The notes under the pieces: model-generated
Database searches by the model: none
What the model was told of the DNA's origin: nothing
What the model saw: only the letters and a program-made list of their open reading frames with translations
Position numbers and translations under genes: made by a program
Assembly (NCBI GenBank): GCA_938005465.1
Contig: CALLNU010000025.1
Span: 1-60,441, forward strand
From: an uncultured Collinsella sp.
GTDB lineage: Bacteria; Actinomycetota; Coriobacteriia; Coriobacteriales; Coriobacteriaceae
DNA length: 60,441 nt
Reading direction: 5' to 3'
Shown here: in pieces, positions 16,218 to 25,245 of the stretch
Layout: every line of letters begins with the position of its first letter
Numbering within the stretch: position 1 is the stretch's first letter

Positions 16218-17327
16218 TTAGAGAAGTTCTTTACGAGAAGCCAAGTAGGCGTGAGCATGGCGCTCAAGAACCTCGTCCTCGACGCTCGTTAGGCGAATGG
16301 CGCCGAGCGCCGCGGGCAGCGGCAGCATGCTGCGGTTCGAGCGGACAAACTGCTGTCTGCGGAACTCCTCGATATATGCGGCAGGCTCCAAGTCGAAGGC
16401 AAGCTCCTCGATGCCAAAGTCCTCCAGGCAGTCATCGAGATCAAACACATAGTCGATATCGAAGTCGCAGGCATCGTGTGCTAGGCGCGCCTCAAAGCGC
16501 ATGCCCTCGGACAACAGCTGGTAGGCAGGGACCTGCGAAGCGGCATCGCCCAAGCAAGCGCGCAGGGTGCGCTCCCCCGTCTTGCCAAAATCGAGCGCAT
16601 GGCGAGCGCTCGGGTTCGTGGCCGTCAGCACGTCCTTGCGGGCAGTCTGAGACCATTGAACGGCATTGACGAGTGCGACCTCCTCGCCCGCGAGAATCTC
16701 GGGGACGGTCTCAGTAAACTGATTCCAGCGGGACTTGCTGCTCGAAAGCATGGTGCCAACAAGTACCGCATAGCCGAACTTGAGGTCCTCGGGTTCCGCC
16801 TCGCGAACAAGGTCGAGATCACACACAACCAAGCCCGGTTCGGGACGGAACGCGATAGCGGGAAGCGCATTGGCCAACGAGGCGACGAGCGGCTTCATGG
16901 TCGTCGCGACCGTGAGCATGGCGTCGAAGGTCGTCGGCAGCAGCGCGCACTCGGTTCGGCCACACCACTGGTTGGCGCACCAGCCAACAACCGAACAGGT
17001 TGCGGCATCGCCAACAGCGACAACCAGATCGTCGCAGGTAATGCCGTTGGCAGACAAGGCGCCAAAGATAGCATCGGCATCGGCCAGCGTGGCACCAGCA
17101 GGCGAAACCTCGAGGACGAGCAGCGACACGGCAAAACCGGCGTCGACCAGCGCATGCTCGACGACCTCACCAAAACGCTCGGATGTGGCGTCGTTCCAAA
17201 CCACCATCGCGCGCTTAGGCTTGCCCACGGCCGAGGCAAACATGCGCGGCAGCTCATCGAACGCGCCCAATCCGACGCGGACATCGACACTGCGGTTTTG
17301 GAAATTGATCAGTTGACGACGAATCAT
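16218..17327 (-). CDS. 3-dehydroquinate synthase-like protein with altered active site
   Basis: About 369 aa with the overall pattern of AroB (DAHP to 3-dehydroquinate, shikimate pathway): an N-terminal nucleotide-binding half and a helical C-terminal half, with landmarks LLPTTFDAML near 129-138, GLVVCDLDLV near 165-174 and ALDFGKTGERTL near 244-255. Key AroB motifs are missing: the Gly-rich NAD loop reads AVGDAATCSVVGW, the AEVIKYG ligand region reads AVLVGTM, FGHTFGHA reads FGKTGERT and HGEAVAIGM reads LLSEGMRFEA. All three usual metal ligands therefore appear replaced. It starts in an ATGA overlap with aroK, so it is translated with it. It may be a pseudoenzyme or a repurposed enzyme; the family call is firm-ish, the reaction is not. 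Confidence 0.65.
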   Translation of the reverse strand: MIRRQLINFQNRSVDVRVGLGAFDELPRMFASAVGKPKRAMVVWNDATSERFGEVVEHALVDAGFAVSLLVLEVSPAGATLADADAIFGALSANGITCDDLVVAVGDAATCSVVGWCANQWCGRTECALLPTTFDAMLTVATTMKPLVASLANALPAIAFRPEPGLVVCDLDLVREAEPEDLKFGYAVLVGTMLSSSKSRWNQFTETVPEILAGEEVALVNAVQWSQTARKDVLTATNPSARHALDFGKTGERTLRACLGDAASQVPAYQLLSEGMRFEARLAHDACDFDIDYVFDLDDCLEDFGIEELAFDLEPAAYIEEFRRQQFVRSNRSMLPLPAALGAIRLTSVEDEVLERHAHAYLASRKELL

Positions 17328-17857
17328 AGCAGTCCACGCTCCAAAAGCATCTCGGCACAAAGGTAGGAAACGTCCTCGAAGGACTTGTTGCGAATATCAA
17401 GGGTAATATCGGCGGCCTGGCGATACAGCGGACGACGATGCTCAAACAGGCGCGCGGCATGCTCGGGCGAACGGAAATCGGGGCGCGTGTCGGACCGACG
17501 AATCTGGCGAATCGAATCCTCAAAGTCGCCCTCGAGGTACACGCACGTACCCATTTCGTGCATCAGCTCAATATTCACCGGCGTCTCGACGATACCGCCC
17601 CCGCACGAAACCAACAGGCTGCGCTCGCTTTGGAGCGAACGGAGCGCCGAGGTCTCGAGCTCGCGAAAACGATCCTCGCCCTCGGTCTCAAAAATCTCGG
17701 TTACCGACTTGCCGCAACGGCGCACGACCAGGCGGTCGGTATCGATAAAACGCCGATTGAACATAGTGCCGACGTTGCGCGCAAGCGTCGATTTGCCCGC
17801 GCCCAAAAAGCCGATAAAGAAGATATGGTCGCAGCCGTGTTTGATGTGCTGAGACAT
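17324..17857 (-). CDS. aroK: shikimate kinase
   Basis: Phosphorylates shikimate at O3 in aromatic amino-acid synthesis. 177 aa, a normal length. P-loop GFLGAGKSTLA near residues 17-27, the DTD substrate motif (FIDTDRLV), FRELE with the shikimate-binding Arg, SCGGGIV and the lid/adenine region with RRPLYRQ are all present, so this enzyme looks intact, unlike its partner downstream. It is coupled to the aroB-like gene by ATGA. The yqeG gene ends 8 bases upstream. Confidence 0.93.
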   Translation of the reverse strand: MSQHIKHGCDHIFFIGFLGAGKSTLARNVGTMFNRRFIDTDRLVVRRCGKSVTEIFETEGEDRFRELETSALRSLQSERSLLVSCGGGIVETPVNIELMHEMGTCVYLEGDFEDSIRQIRRSDTRPDFRSPEHAARLFEHRRPLYRQAADITLDIRNKSFEDVSYLCAEMLLERGLL

Positions 17858-17865
17858 GGCGAAAC

Positions 17866-18363
17866 CTATTCCTCGCAGGGAAGGTCGCGCAGGGCCCGGC
17901 GCTCAAAGATACGGAAGATCTGCGTGTACCACAGGTCCTGGGTTGCCTGCGGCTTAACCAGGATAGTATCGACGCCGGCAAAATTGCCGCTCCACACGTC
18001 CGTGTAGAGCTGATCACCGATCAGCACCGCCTCGTCGGCCGTGGCGCCGAGGCGCTTAAGACCCGCCTTGAGGGCAAACGGCGCCGGCTTCATGGCGTGG
18101 CTGATGGCCTCGAGTCCCAGCTCGCGTGCAGAGCTCATGACCTGGTCGCGATGCCAGTTGTTGGACACCATGCACAGCTTAAAGCCTTTGGCGCGGGCGG
18201 CATCGAGCCAAGCGGAAACCGCGGCGGGAACCTGCTCGGTGTCGCGCGGCACCAGGGTGTTATCGCGATCGAGCAGAATGGCGCGTTTGCCGTCGGCCCA
18301 CAGGGCATCAAGGTCGATGCGATCGACCGAGGCAACGTATCGTTTGGGGCTAAAAATCCTCAT
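17866..18363 (-). CDS. yqeG: YqeG-family HAD phosphatase (class IIIA)
   Basis: Cytosolic HAD-superfamily phosphatase, 165 aa, substrate unknown; PGP-phosphatase-type activity is known for some relatives. Motif I LLDRDNTLV has the two catalytic Asp, motif II is MVSNN, and motif III/IV is KPAPFALKAG followed by LIGDQLYTDVWSGN. The ATG at 18363 is one base after the mltG stop; the longer open frame to 18588 overlaps mltG and is not credible. It leads the yqeG-aroK-aroB-like cluster. Confidence 0.88.
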   Translation of the reverse strand: MRIFSPKRYVASVDRIDLDALWADGKRAILLDRDNTLVPRDTEQVPAAVSAWLDAARAKGFKLCMVSNNWHRDQVMSSARELGLEAISHAMKPAPFALKAGLKRLGATADEAVLIGDQLYTDVWSGNFAGVDTILVKPQATQDLWYTQIFRIFERRALRDLPCEE

Positions 18364-18364
18364 G

Positions 18365-19798
18365 CTAATTCCAAGACTGTTGATGCTCTTCGTAGGTTTG
18401 CGAGAAGTACTCCTCGTCCTGCGTAATGTAGAAATACAGGTCATCGGAGTCGGTCGGCTCAAGCGTGGCCTTGAGTGCCTCGAGCGACGGAGAGCAGATG
18501 GGCGTGGGCGGCAGGCCCTTATGCTTATAGGTGTTATACGGGCTATCGCTCTGCAGGTCGTCGGCGGTAACCTCGCCACCGGTGACATACATCATGGTCG
18601 CATCGCTGTTGAGATAGCGCAGACCGTCGAGCTTGCCGGCAAGGCGGTTGTAGAAGACCGAGGCCACGTGCGCACGTTGATCGGCGTTGAGGCCCTCGCG
18701 CTCAACGATAGAGGCCAAGTTGACGATGTCGTAGTCGGACATCTCCACACCATAGCGCTCCTTGATCTTGGCTTCGCAGCTCGCAAAGTCAAGCGACTTG
18801 TACTCGGTCTTAAACTGATCGAGCATAGCGCGAATCACGTCATCGACCGTCGGCGAATCGCCCAACGAATAAGTCTTGGGGAACAAGAAACCCTCAAGCG
18901 AGTCGTTGGCGGCGCCCTTAAGGAAGCTATAGTCGTCCACGTAGTTGGAGGCCTTAGCCTGGTTGAGGAAGTCTTCCTTAGAGATGCCATCGTAGGCCTG
19001 GGCCACACGGTCGGCGACTTGATCGACCGTCAGGCCCTCAGGGATAGTTAGCGCATTGGAGCCCGCGTTGGGACCTTCCATGAGCTGCTGAACAACCTTG
19101 GTCGCGTCCATGAGTGTGGTGAACAAATAGGTACCAGGCTTGAGCGACATATCGGCGTTGAGCTTTTTCACCGCCGCATAGTAATCCTTGGGATTCTCGA
19201 CGATATGGTTCTCGGAGAGAATCGAGGCGATCGTATCGCCCGAAGCACCGTCGGGAATGGTTACCGTAACCTGCTGACCAGCCGTGACCTTCGTATCCTC
19301 ACCGGCAAAGAAGCCCTTGACGGCCGGCACGACAAAGAAAACGATCGCGACAAGCGCAAGCACCGCCACCACAACGCCGATGATCATGGGAACCGGAGAG
19401 CTCTTCTTTTGAGCACCGCGACGAGTATGCGTGTTGTAGCTCGAGCGGGTCGCCGGAGCAACGCCATGCGAACCGCGGGCGTGATGAGAATGCGATTGGG
19501 GGGCCTGCGTTCGCTGGGTAGGTGCCTGCTGCTTAAAGCGGGTACCGCCTGCAGGCTGGGCCGTACGAGCAGTGGGCTGCTGAGCCGCGTGAGAAGCCGG
19601 ATGCTGAACCGAACGAGCAGAAGGCTGCTGACCCGTCCGTTGAACAGGTTGGGCCGAACGAGAGAAGGACTGCACCGGGCGCGCGGCAGGCTGAGCTGCG
19701 CGCTGCGTCGGCTGTGCCGGACGCTGGCCAGGCTGGGCAGGGCGCGACGCCGGCTGACGTGTACGATTCGGCTGGCGCGGATCGGAAGCACTAGGCAT
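18365..19798 (-). CDS. mltG: endolytic murein transglycosylase MltG
   Basis: Inner-membrane enzyme that cleaves nascent glycan strands and so limits peptidoglycan chain length. 477 aa: a cytoplasmic Pro/Gln/Arg/Ala-rich N-terminus (about 1-135) with loose repeats like RPAQP and AAQPAARP; one membrane helix, PMIIGVVVAVLALVAIVFF, near 138-156; then a LysM-like region and the YceG domain with the catalytic Glu in LASIVEREG. The ATG at 19798 follows GAGGAGG inside the last codons of ruvX (8-bp overlap). The low-complexity tail is longer than usual. Confidence 0.92.
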   Translation of the reverse strand: MPSASDPRQPNRTRQPASRPAQPGQRPAQPTQRAAQPAARPVQSFSRSAQPVQRTGQQPSARSVQHPASHAAQQPTARTAQPAGGTRFKQQAPTQRTQAPQSHSHHARGSHGVAPATRSSYNTHTRRGAQKKSSPVPMIIGVVVAVLALVAIVFFVVPAVKGFFAGEDTKVTAGQQVTVTIPDGASGDTIASILSENHIVENPKDYYAAVKKLNADMSLKPGTYLFTTLMDATKVVQQLMEGPNAGSNALTIPEGLTVDQVADRVAQAYDGISKEDFLNQAKASNYVDDYSFLKGAANDSLEGFLFPKTYSLGDSPTVDDVIRAMLDQFKTEYKSLDFASCEAKIKERYGVEMSDYDIVNLASIVEREGLNADQRAHVASVFYNRLAGKLDGLRYLNSDATMMYVTGGEVTADDLQSDSPYNTYKHKGLPPTPICSPSLEALKATLEPTDSDDLYFYITQDEEYFSQTYEEHQQSWN

Positions 19799-20219
19799 GC
19801 GAAACCTCCTCGTTTTTACGATCGAGCCACGTCTGCAAAAAAAGGCTGGCGGCAATCATGTCGATCTTGCCCCTCATCTGCTTTTCGTTGAGGCCCTGCT
19901 CGCGCAGGATACGCTTGGCCTCTTGCGAGGACAGACGCTCGTCCTCAAACTCCAGCGGAAGATCGAGCTCGTCGGCAATCTTTTGCGCCACGGCGGCAAC
20001 GCGCTCGGCTTGGGGGCCGGGCTCACCGGCCATGGTCAGGGGACGTCCGCTTACCAGGATGTCGGGCTCATAGTCTTCGACCAGGTAGCGGAACGTCTTG
20101 GCCATACCGGTGACCTCGGCGGCCGGGAGCACCTTGACGGGCATCGCCATCTTGCCATCACGGCTCGAGACGGCGATGCCAATCCTGGTCTCCCCTATGT
20201 CCAGCGCAAGCGCGACCAC
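19791..20219 (-). CDS. ruvX: Holliday junction resolvase-like protein RuvX (YqgF)
   Basis: RNase H-fold nuclease, 142 aa, proposed to act in Holliday-junction resolution and in pre-16S rRNA end processing. The first catalytic Asp is in ALDIGETRIG; FEDERLSSQEA carries the conserved Glu and MIAASLFLQTWLD the last acidic position. It sits between alaS and mltG, a common arrangement, and overlaps mltG. Confidence 0.93.
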   Translation of the reverse strand: MVALALDIGETRIGIAVSSRDGKMAMPVKVLPAAEVTGMAKTFRYLVEDYEPDILVSGRPLTMAGEPGPQAERVAAVAQKIADELDLPLEFEDERLSSQEAKRILREQGLNEKQMRGKIDMIAASLFLQTWLDRKNEEVSHA

Positions 20220-20236
20220 AGTGACTTCTTAGATTC

Positions 20237-22894
20237 TTAGGCGCCGAGCGCGGTCTTGGCGGCCGCGAGGGCATCGGCGATGCCGGCAGCATTCTTGCCA
20301 CCGGCCTGGGCCATGTTGGGACGGCCACCACCGCGACCGTCGACCAGACCCGCGATCTGCTTGATCACATTACCGGCGTGGAACCCGGCCTTCACGGCGT
20401 CATCGGAGCCGGCAGCGAGCAGGGCCGGAGTGCCCTTCTCAGTCACGCTGGCGACGACACAAGCGACAGGGCCGGCGACCTTCTGGTGCACGGTATCCCA
20501 TACGTTGCGCAGGTCGGCAGCCTCAAGGCCCTGGAGCTCAGCAACGACGAGCTTGTAGCCACCGAGCTCGACAGCACCCTCGATGGCGCTGGAAATGGCG
20601 TCGGAGGAACCACCGGTCAGAGCCTTTTTGAGCTTGTTGGACGTCTCGCGCAGCTCGACCTGCAGGTTCTCCACACGGGCGGGAACCTCGTCGACGCGGC
20701 ACTTGAGCGCAGCAGCGGCGGCGTCAACGAGTGCCAGGCGGTCGGCCATATAGTCGAGAGCACCCTTAGAGGTCACGGCCTCGATACGGCGGACGTTCGA
20801 GCCCGTAGAGGACTCGGAAATAATCTTGAACAGGCCGATCTCGGCGGTGTTGGCAGCGTGCGTGCCACCGCAGAGCTCGCGAGAGAACGGCTGGTCCTCG
20901 GCGCCCACGGAGACGACGCGGACGACATCGCCGTACTTCTCTCCAAACAGAGCGACAGCGCCGGCAGCCTTAGCCTCGTCGATGCCCATAACACGGGTCA
21001 CGACCGGCTTGGAGGCGAAGATCTGCTGGTTGACCAAGTCCTCGACAGCCTTGAGCTGCTCGGAGGAAAGGGCCTCGAAGTGCGTAAAGTCAAAGCGCAG
21101 GTGCTCGGGCGTCACCAGCGAGCCGGCCTGGGAGACGTGCTCGCCCAGGACCTGCTTAAGGGCAGCGTCGAGCAGGTGCGTGGCGGTGTGGTTGCGGCGC
21201 AGGAAGCCACGGCGCTCGGCGTCGAGAGCGGCGGTCACAGCGGCACCGACAGTCAGCGTGTCATCGGCAACGTGCGCGACGTGGGCATACAGGCCGTTGT
21301 GGTTCTTGGTGTCGGCAACGGTCAGAACAACGCCCTCGGCGGAAAGCTTGCCGGCATCGCCCTGCTGACCACCCATCTCGGCATAGAACGGGGTGCGGTC
21401 GAGCACGACCTCGACATCCTCGCCCGCGGCTGCGGACTCGACGGACTCGCCGTTGCGCACGATGGCGACAACCTTGGCGCCCTCGATCACATCGTTGTCA
21501 TAGCCGTCGAACTCGGTCGCTGCGACCTTGTCGGAAAGCTCGACCCACACGTCGTTGAAGCTACCCCAGGCGTCGCCCTTGGCGTTAGCGCGGGCGCGGG
21601 CCTTCTGGTCCTCCATGCAGGCAGTGAAGCCGTCCATGTCGACGTCGTGGCCAGCGGTGCCGGCGATCTCGACGGTCAGATCGATGGGGAAACCAAAGGT
21701 GTCGTGCAGCTTAAAGGCGACATCGCCCGGAAGCACAGCGCCCTCGGCAAGCGCTGCCAGGGCCTCGTCCAGGTACACGCGGCCGTTGTCGAGCGTCGTG
21801 GAGAAGCGCTCCTCCTCGGAGGCAACGATACCCTTGACGAGCGCGACGTTCTTGAGCAACTCGGGATAGGCCTCGCCCATTTGAGCGTTGACCTCGTCGA
21901 TGAACTTGGTCAGGAAGGCGCCCTCGATGCCCAGCAGGCGACCGTGGAACACGGCACGGCGGAGCAGACGGCGAAGGACGTACTCGCGACCCTCGTTGCC
22001 GGGAAGGATGCCGTCCGAGATCATAAAGTCGACAGCACGGGAGTGGTCGGCGATGATGCGCAGGGAGCGGCTGGCGCCGGAGTAATCGTCGGCGTCATAG
22101 GTCTTACCGCTGATCTCCTCACCGAGCTTGATGAGGTGCTGCATCAGATCGCCGTCGTAGTTAGCAGTCTTGTGCTGCATGATAGCGGCCATGCGCTCCA
22201 GGCCCATGCCCGTATCGAGGTTGCGGTGCGGCAGCTCCGGCATGGAGCCGTCCTCCTGGCGGTCGTACTGGGTAAACACGAGGTTCCAGAACTCAAGGAA
22301 GCGGTCGCAGTCGCAGCCAGGCTTGCAGTCGGGGCTGCCGCAGCCGACCTCCTCGCCCATGTCAAAGTAGATCTCGGAGCACGGACCGCAGGGACCGGTG
22401 GGGCCAGCGGCCCAGAAGTTGTCGTCCTCTCCCAGGCGGGAGATGTGGTCCTCGGCAACGCCCAGAGAACGCCACACGTCGTGGGTCTCGTCGTCCTCGG
22501 TAAAGACGGTAAAGTACAGGCGGTCGAGCGGCAGCTTAAACTCCTTGGTGATGAGCTCAAAGGCCCAAGCGCAAGCCTGCTCCTTGGAGACGCCGCCAAA
22601 AGAGAAATCGCCAAGCATCTCGAAGAACGACAGGTGACGGCCGTCCTCGCCGATGCAATCGATGTCATTGGTGCGGACGCACTTCTGGCAGGAGATCGCG
22701 CCGATCTCCTTCATGGTCTTCTTGCCCTGGTAGTACTCCTTAAACTGGTTCATGCCGGCGTTGGCAAGCAGCAGAGAAGGATCGTCGGGGACGAGGGACG
22801 AAGAAGGATAGAGCTTAAGACCGCGCTCCTCAAAGAAGTTGAGGAACTTAGAGCGAATCTCGGCCGTAGTCATTGACGGGTAGTCAGCACTCAT
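20237..22894 (-). CDS. alaS: alanyl-tRNA synthetase
   Basis: Charges tRNA-Ala. 885 aa, full length. The catalytic core has YHQ-type start motifs (LLLANAGMNQFKEYYQG) and GMGLERMA; the editing domain carries the zinc motifs NHTATHLLDAAL and CGGTH; the C-terminal end is the usual DHHA1-like GGRPNMAQAGGKN. The ATG at 22894 has GAGGAG nine bases upstream; a longer frame to 22984 is unsupported. No T-box is seen in the short upstream gap. Confidence 0.96.
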   Translation of the reverse strand: MSADYPSMTTAEIRSKFLNFFEERGLKLYPSSSLVPDDPSLLLANAGMNQFKEYYQGKKTMKEIGAISCQKCVRTNDIDCIGEDGRHLSFFEMLGDFSFGGVSKEQACAWAFELITKEFKLPLDRLYFTVFTEDDETHDVWRSLGVAEDHISRLGEDDNFWAAGPTGPCGPCSEIYFDMGEEVGCGSPDCKPGCDCDRFLEFWNLVFTQYDRQEDGSMPELPHRNLDTGMGLERMAAIMQHKTANYDGDLMQHLIKLGEEISGKTYDADDYSGASRSLRIIADHSRAVDFMISDGILPGNEGREYVLRRLLRRAVFHGRLLGIEGAFLTKFIDEVNAQMGEAYPELLKNVALVKGIVASEEERFSTTLDNGRVYLDEALAALAEGAVLPGDVAFKLHDTFGFPIDLTVEIAGTAGHDVDMDGFTACMEDQKARARANAKGDAWGSFNDVWVELSDKVAATEFDGYDNDVIEGAKVVAIVRNGESVESAAAGEDVEVVLDRTPFYAEMGGQQGDAGKLSAEGVVLTVADTKNHNGLYAHVAHVADDTLTVGAAVTAALDAERRGFLRRNHTATHLLDAALKQVLGEHVSQAGSLVTPEHLRFDFTHFEALSSEQLKAVEDLVNQQIFASKPVVTRVMGIDEAKAAGAVALFGEKYGDVVRVVSVGAEDQPFSRELCGGTHAANTAEIGLFKIISESSTGSNVRRIEAVTSKGALDYMADRLALVDAAAAALKCRVDEVPARVENLQVELRETSNKLKKALTGGSSDAISSAIEGAVELGGYKLVVAELQGLEAADLRNVWDTVHQKVAGPVACVVASVTEKGTPALLAAGSDDAVKAGFHAGNVIKQIAGLVDGRGGGRPNMAQAGGKNAAGIADALAAAKTALGA

Positions 22895-22966
22895 AGAGGG
22901 AATCTCCTCGGTTTCACATCGAAACAGTTCAAACGTAACGATATTACCATCCAACCGCCCCCGTGC

Positions 22967-22995
22967 AAAAAAGAGGGCCGGCACAATGCCGGCCC
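22967..22995 (-). terminator. intrinsic terminator of the AI-2E-type permease gene
   Basis: Perfect 8-bp stem GGGCCGGC/GCCGGCCC with a 5-base loop, followed on the minus strand by CTTTTTT. It ends the sigma-factor/permease unit upstream of alaS. Confidence 0.88.
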
Positions 22996-23046
22996 TTCAG
23001 CGAAATTGCATGTTAGCGCGTATGAATGTTAACCCGAATTACCCCG

Positions 23047-24456
23047 CTAGTTGTCGTCATCGTCCAAGGAGCCGTCGATGCCGGTATTGGTATCGTCGTC
23101 CGAGTTGGAATCATCCTCTTTGGCAAAGGGGTTCTTGAAGAAGCCCGTGGCATCGGGCTGCAGACCAGAGAGCTTAATCCAGGGATTATCGAGCTCGGGC
23201 TTGGGCATGGCCTTGGCCTCGGGCGCAGTCTCGTTGCCGATGAGCTCGGACTCGTAGATGAAAGTGTCGTCGCCGAGCGCGTCGTAGGCGGCGACCGGAT
23301 TGCCATCGGCATCGCGGTACGGTGTGCCCTTAAACACGGCGCCGTCATAGGCCACAAGCTGGCGGCCGGTCTCATTCTCAAAATAGTACACGAAGATACC
23401 CTTGAGGGCCGCACACAGCGGGATGGCAATAATCATGCCGATGGGACCCATGAGTGCCGAGCCAATAACGAGCGCCGTGAGGCTCATGATGGGATGCACC
23501 TGCACCGAGCTCTGCATGACCTTAGGCGAAATCACGTTATCGGTGACGTTTTGCGCCACCATCGTCACGATGAGCGTCCATAACGCCAACATGGGACTGA
23601 ACATGAAGCCGAGAACCGTGGCGATTGCTGCGCTCACCCAGGGACCGACGACCGGAACCAAATGCATGATGCCGGTAAAGATAGCCATGAGCGCCGCATA
23701 CGGATGACCGATGATCATAAAACCGATAAAGGCGAGGAAACCACCGCAGATGGACGTCACGACCATACCGCGCATGTAGCCACCGACAGAGCGAGAAAGG
23801 ATGGCGACCATAAAGCGGTACGAGGTCTCCTTCTCCTGACCGATGATGGTGCAGACCTCGTGGTGCATGCGAGGGTAGTCGCAGGCCATCCAGTACGCAA
23901 GCACCAGACCAAGGAAGATCACGAACAACTGCGAGGCCGTATTAGTGATGAGCGGGAACACACCGCGGCCAAGCTCGGCAGCGATCTGAGACACATACTT
24001 CGATGCCACGGCAACTAGCGACGAAAGATTATCGTCCAAATACTCCTTGAGCGGCGTGTTGTTGAGCGTCTTGGCATGCGAGATCATCTCGTTGAGATCG
24101 CCACCTGCAACACGAAGCTGCTCGGGCAGGCGGCTCAGGACTTCCATGATCTGACCAAAGAGAATCGGCGACAAGATGCAAACGACACCGATGAGCACGG
24201 CAACAACAACAATAAGCGCGATAAGCGAACCGATGCCGCGATTCACGCCATGGTGCTCGAGCCAATTGGTGATCGGGGACATCACAAAAGCAATGATGGA
24301 GCCGACGGCAAGAAACTCAATAACCGGTGCCAGGATGCCCATAAGGTTAAAGATGACAGCAGCAATAACAATGCAGCCGACAACAGCCCAAATGCGCAGC
24401 GTCAGAATGCGGGTGTCGCGCAGCACGCGATCGGTTTGTTGGGGGTGCTCACTCAT
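23047..24456 (-). CDS. AI-2E-family membrane permease
   Basis: Polytopic membrane protein of 469 aa in the AI-2E/PerM/YrrI family. About eight hydrophobic segments are visible, including IWAVVGCIVIAAVIF, IGSLIALIVVVAVLIGVV and QLFVIFLGLVLAYW, plus the family-typical IMHLVPVVGPWVSA and LVIGSALMGPIGMI. A soluble acidic C-terminal tail of about 110 residues ends in Asp/Asn repeats. Transport of autoinducer-2 is shown for very few members, so the substrate is unknown. Its ATG overlaps the sigma-factor stop (ATGA). Confidence 0.85.
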   Translation of the reverse strand: MSEHPQQTDRVLRDTRILTLRIWAVVGCIVIAAVIFNLMGILAPVIEFLAVGSIIAFVMSPITNWLEHHGVNRGIGSLIALIVVVAVLIGVVCILSPILFGQIMEVLSRLPEQLRVAGGDLNEMISHAKTLNNTPLKEYLDDNLSSLVAVASKYVSQIAAELGRGVFPLITNTASQLFVIFLGLVLAYWMACDYPRMHHEVCTIIGQEKETSYRFMVAILSRSVGGYMRGMVVTSICGGFLAFIGFMIIGHPYAALMAIFTGIMHLVPVVGPWVSAAIATVLGFMFSPMLALWTLIVTMVAQNVTDNVISPKVMQSSVQVHPIMSLTALVIGSALMGPIGMIIAIPLCAALKGIFVYYFENETGRQLVAYDGAVFKGTPYRDADGNPVAAYDALGDDTFIYESELIGNETAPEAKAMPKPELDNPWIKLSGLQPDATGFFKNPFAKEDDSNSDDDTNTGIDGSLDDDDN

Positions 24457-25244
24457 GAACGAATCATCACTCCGTCGGGGTCGATCTTGTCCTGAATCTT
24501 CTTAAGCGTGCGGCGCAGCAGACGCGAAACCTGCACCTGAGAAATACCCAGCTTCTTGGCGATCTCGATCTGGGTCATGCCCTTCACAAAGCGCAGCTCG
24601 ATCACCTCGCGCTCGCGCGGCGAGAAATCGCGGATGGCTTCCTCGATCACCAGGCGGTCATCGGTAAAGTCGAGCTCGTTGTCATCGTCGGCGTAACGGT
24701 CGAGAATCGACGGCGCATCGTCGGAATCGGACGCACCAGGAGCCTCGATGGGCACCGAGGTATAGGCCGAAGACGATTCCATAGCCTCGAGGACCTCATC
24801 GACAGTCACATCTAGATACTCAGCGATCTCCTCAACCTTGGGCGAACGCTGCAGCTCGTTGGTAAGTTTGTCAGTAGCCTGGTTGACCTTGGCCGAGAGC
24901 TCCTGCAGACGACGCGGTACGCGCACGCTCCAGCCCTTGTCGCGGAAATGGCGTTTGATCTCGCCCAGGATAGTGGGTGTCGCAAACGTCGTGAACTCGA
25001 GTCCGCGCTCGGGATCAAAACGGTCGATAGCCTTGAGCAAACCCAGATAGCCGACCTGCATGAGGTCGTCGAGCGGCTCGCCGCGATTCTTAAATTTGTT
25101 GGCAAGAAACCTTACCAGGTTCATATGGGACATGACGAGCTGCTCGCGGGCGTCCGGATCACCGGTCTCTTTGTAGCGACGAAACAGCTCGCGGGTTTTC
25201 TCCTTGTCCCAAGCGGTCTTGCCGCTCCGGGAACGTTCGGTCAT
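24453..25244 (-). CDS. SigB/SigF-type RNA polymerase sigma factor
   Basis: Group 3 sigma-70 factor, 263 aa. Region 2 is complete, with DLMQVGYLGLLKAIDRFDPERG and FTTFATPTILGEIKRHFRDKGW; region 3 follows (RSPKVEEIAEYL); region 4 has a helix-turn-helix, MTQIEIAKKLGISQVQVSRLL. This resembles the SigB/SigF/SigG group, controlled in other bacteria by RsbW-type anti-sigma factors; a degenerate RsbW-like gene lies one base upstream. The regulon is unknown; general stress response is a fair guess. Confidence 0.9.
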   Translation of the reverse strand: MTERSRSGKTAWDKEKTRELFRRYKETGDPDAREQLVMSHMNLVRFLANKFKNRGEPLDDLMQVGYLGLLKAIDRFDPERGLEFTTFATPTILGEIKRHFRDKGWSVRVPRRLQELSAKVNQATDKLTNELQRSPKVEEIAEYLDVTVDEVLEAMESSSAYTSVPIEAPGASDSDDAPSILDRYADDDNELDFTDDRLVIEEAIRDFSPREREVIELRFVKGMTQIEIAKKLGISQVQVSRLLRRTLKKIQDKIDPDGVMIRS

Positions 25245-25245
25245 A

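Noticed and set aside
18364..18588. Longer N-terminus for the YqeG protein
   Set aside because: It would overlap mltG in another frame, is Ser/Arg/Thr-rich and lacks a ribosome site; the ATG at 18363 fits the family.
20378..22876. 832-codon plus-strand open frame opposite alaS
   Set aside because: Antisense shadow of alaS with no start signal and no recognisable domain.
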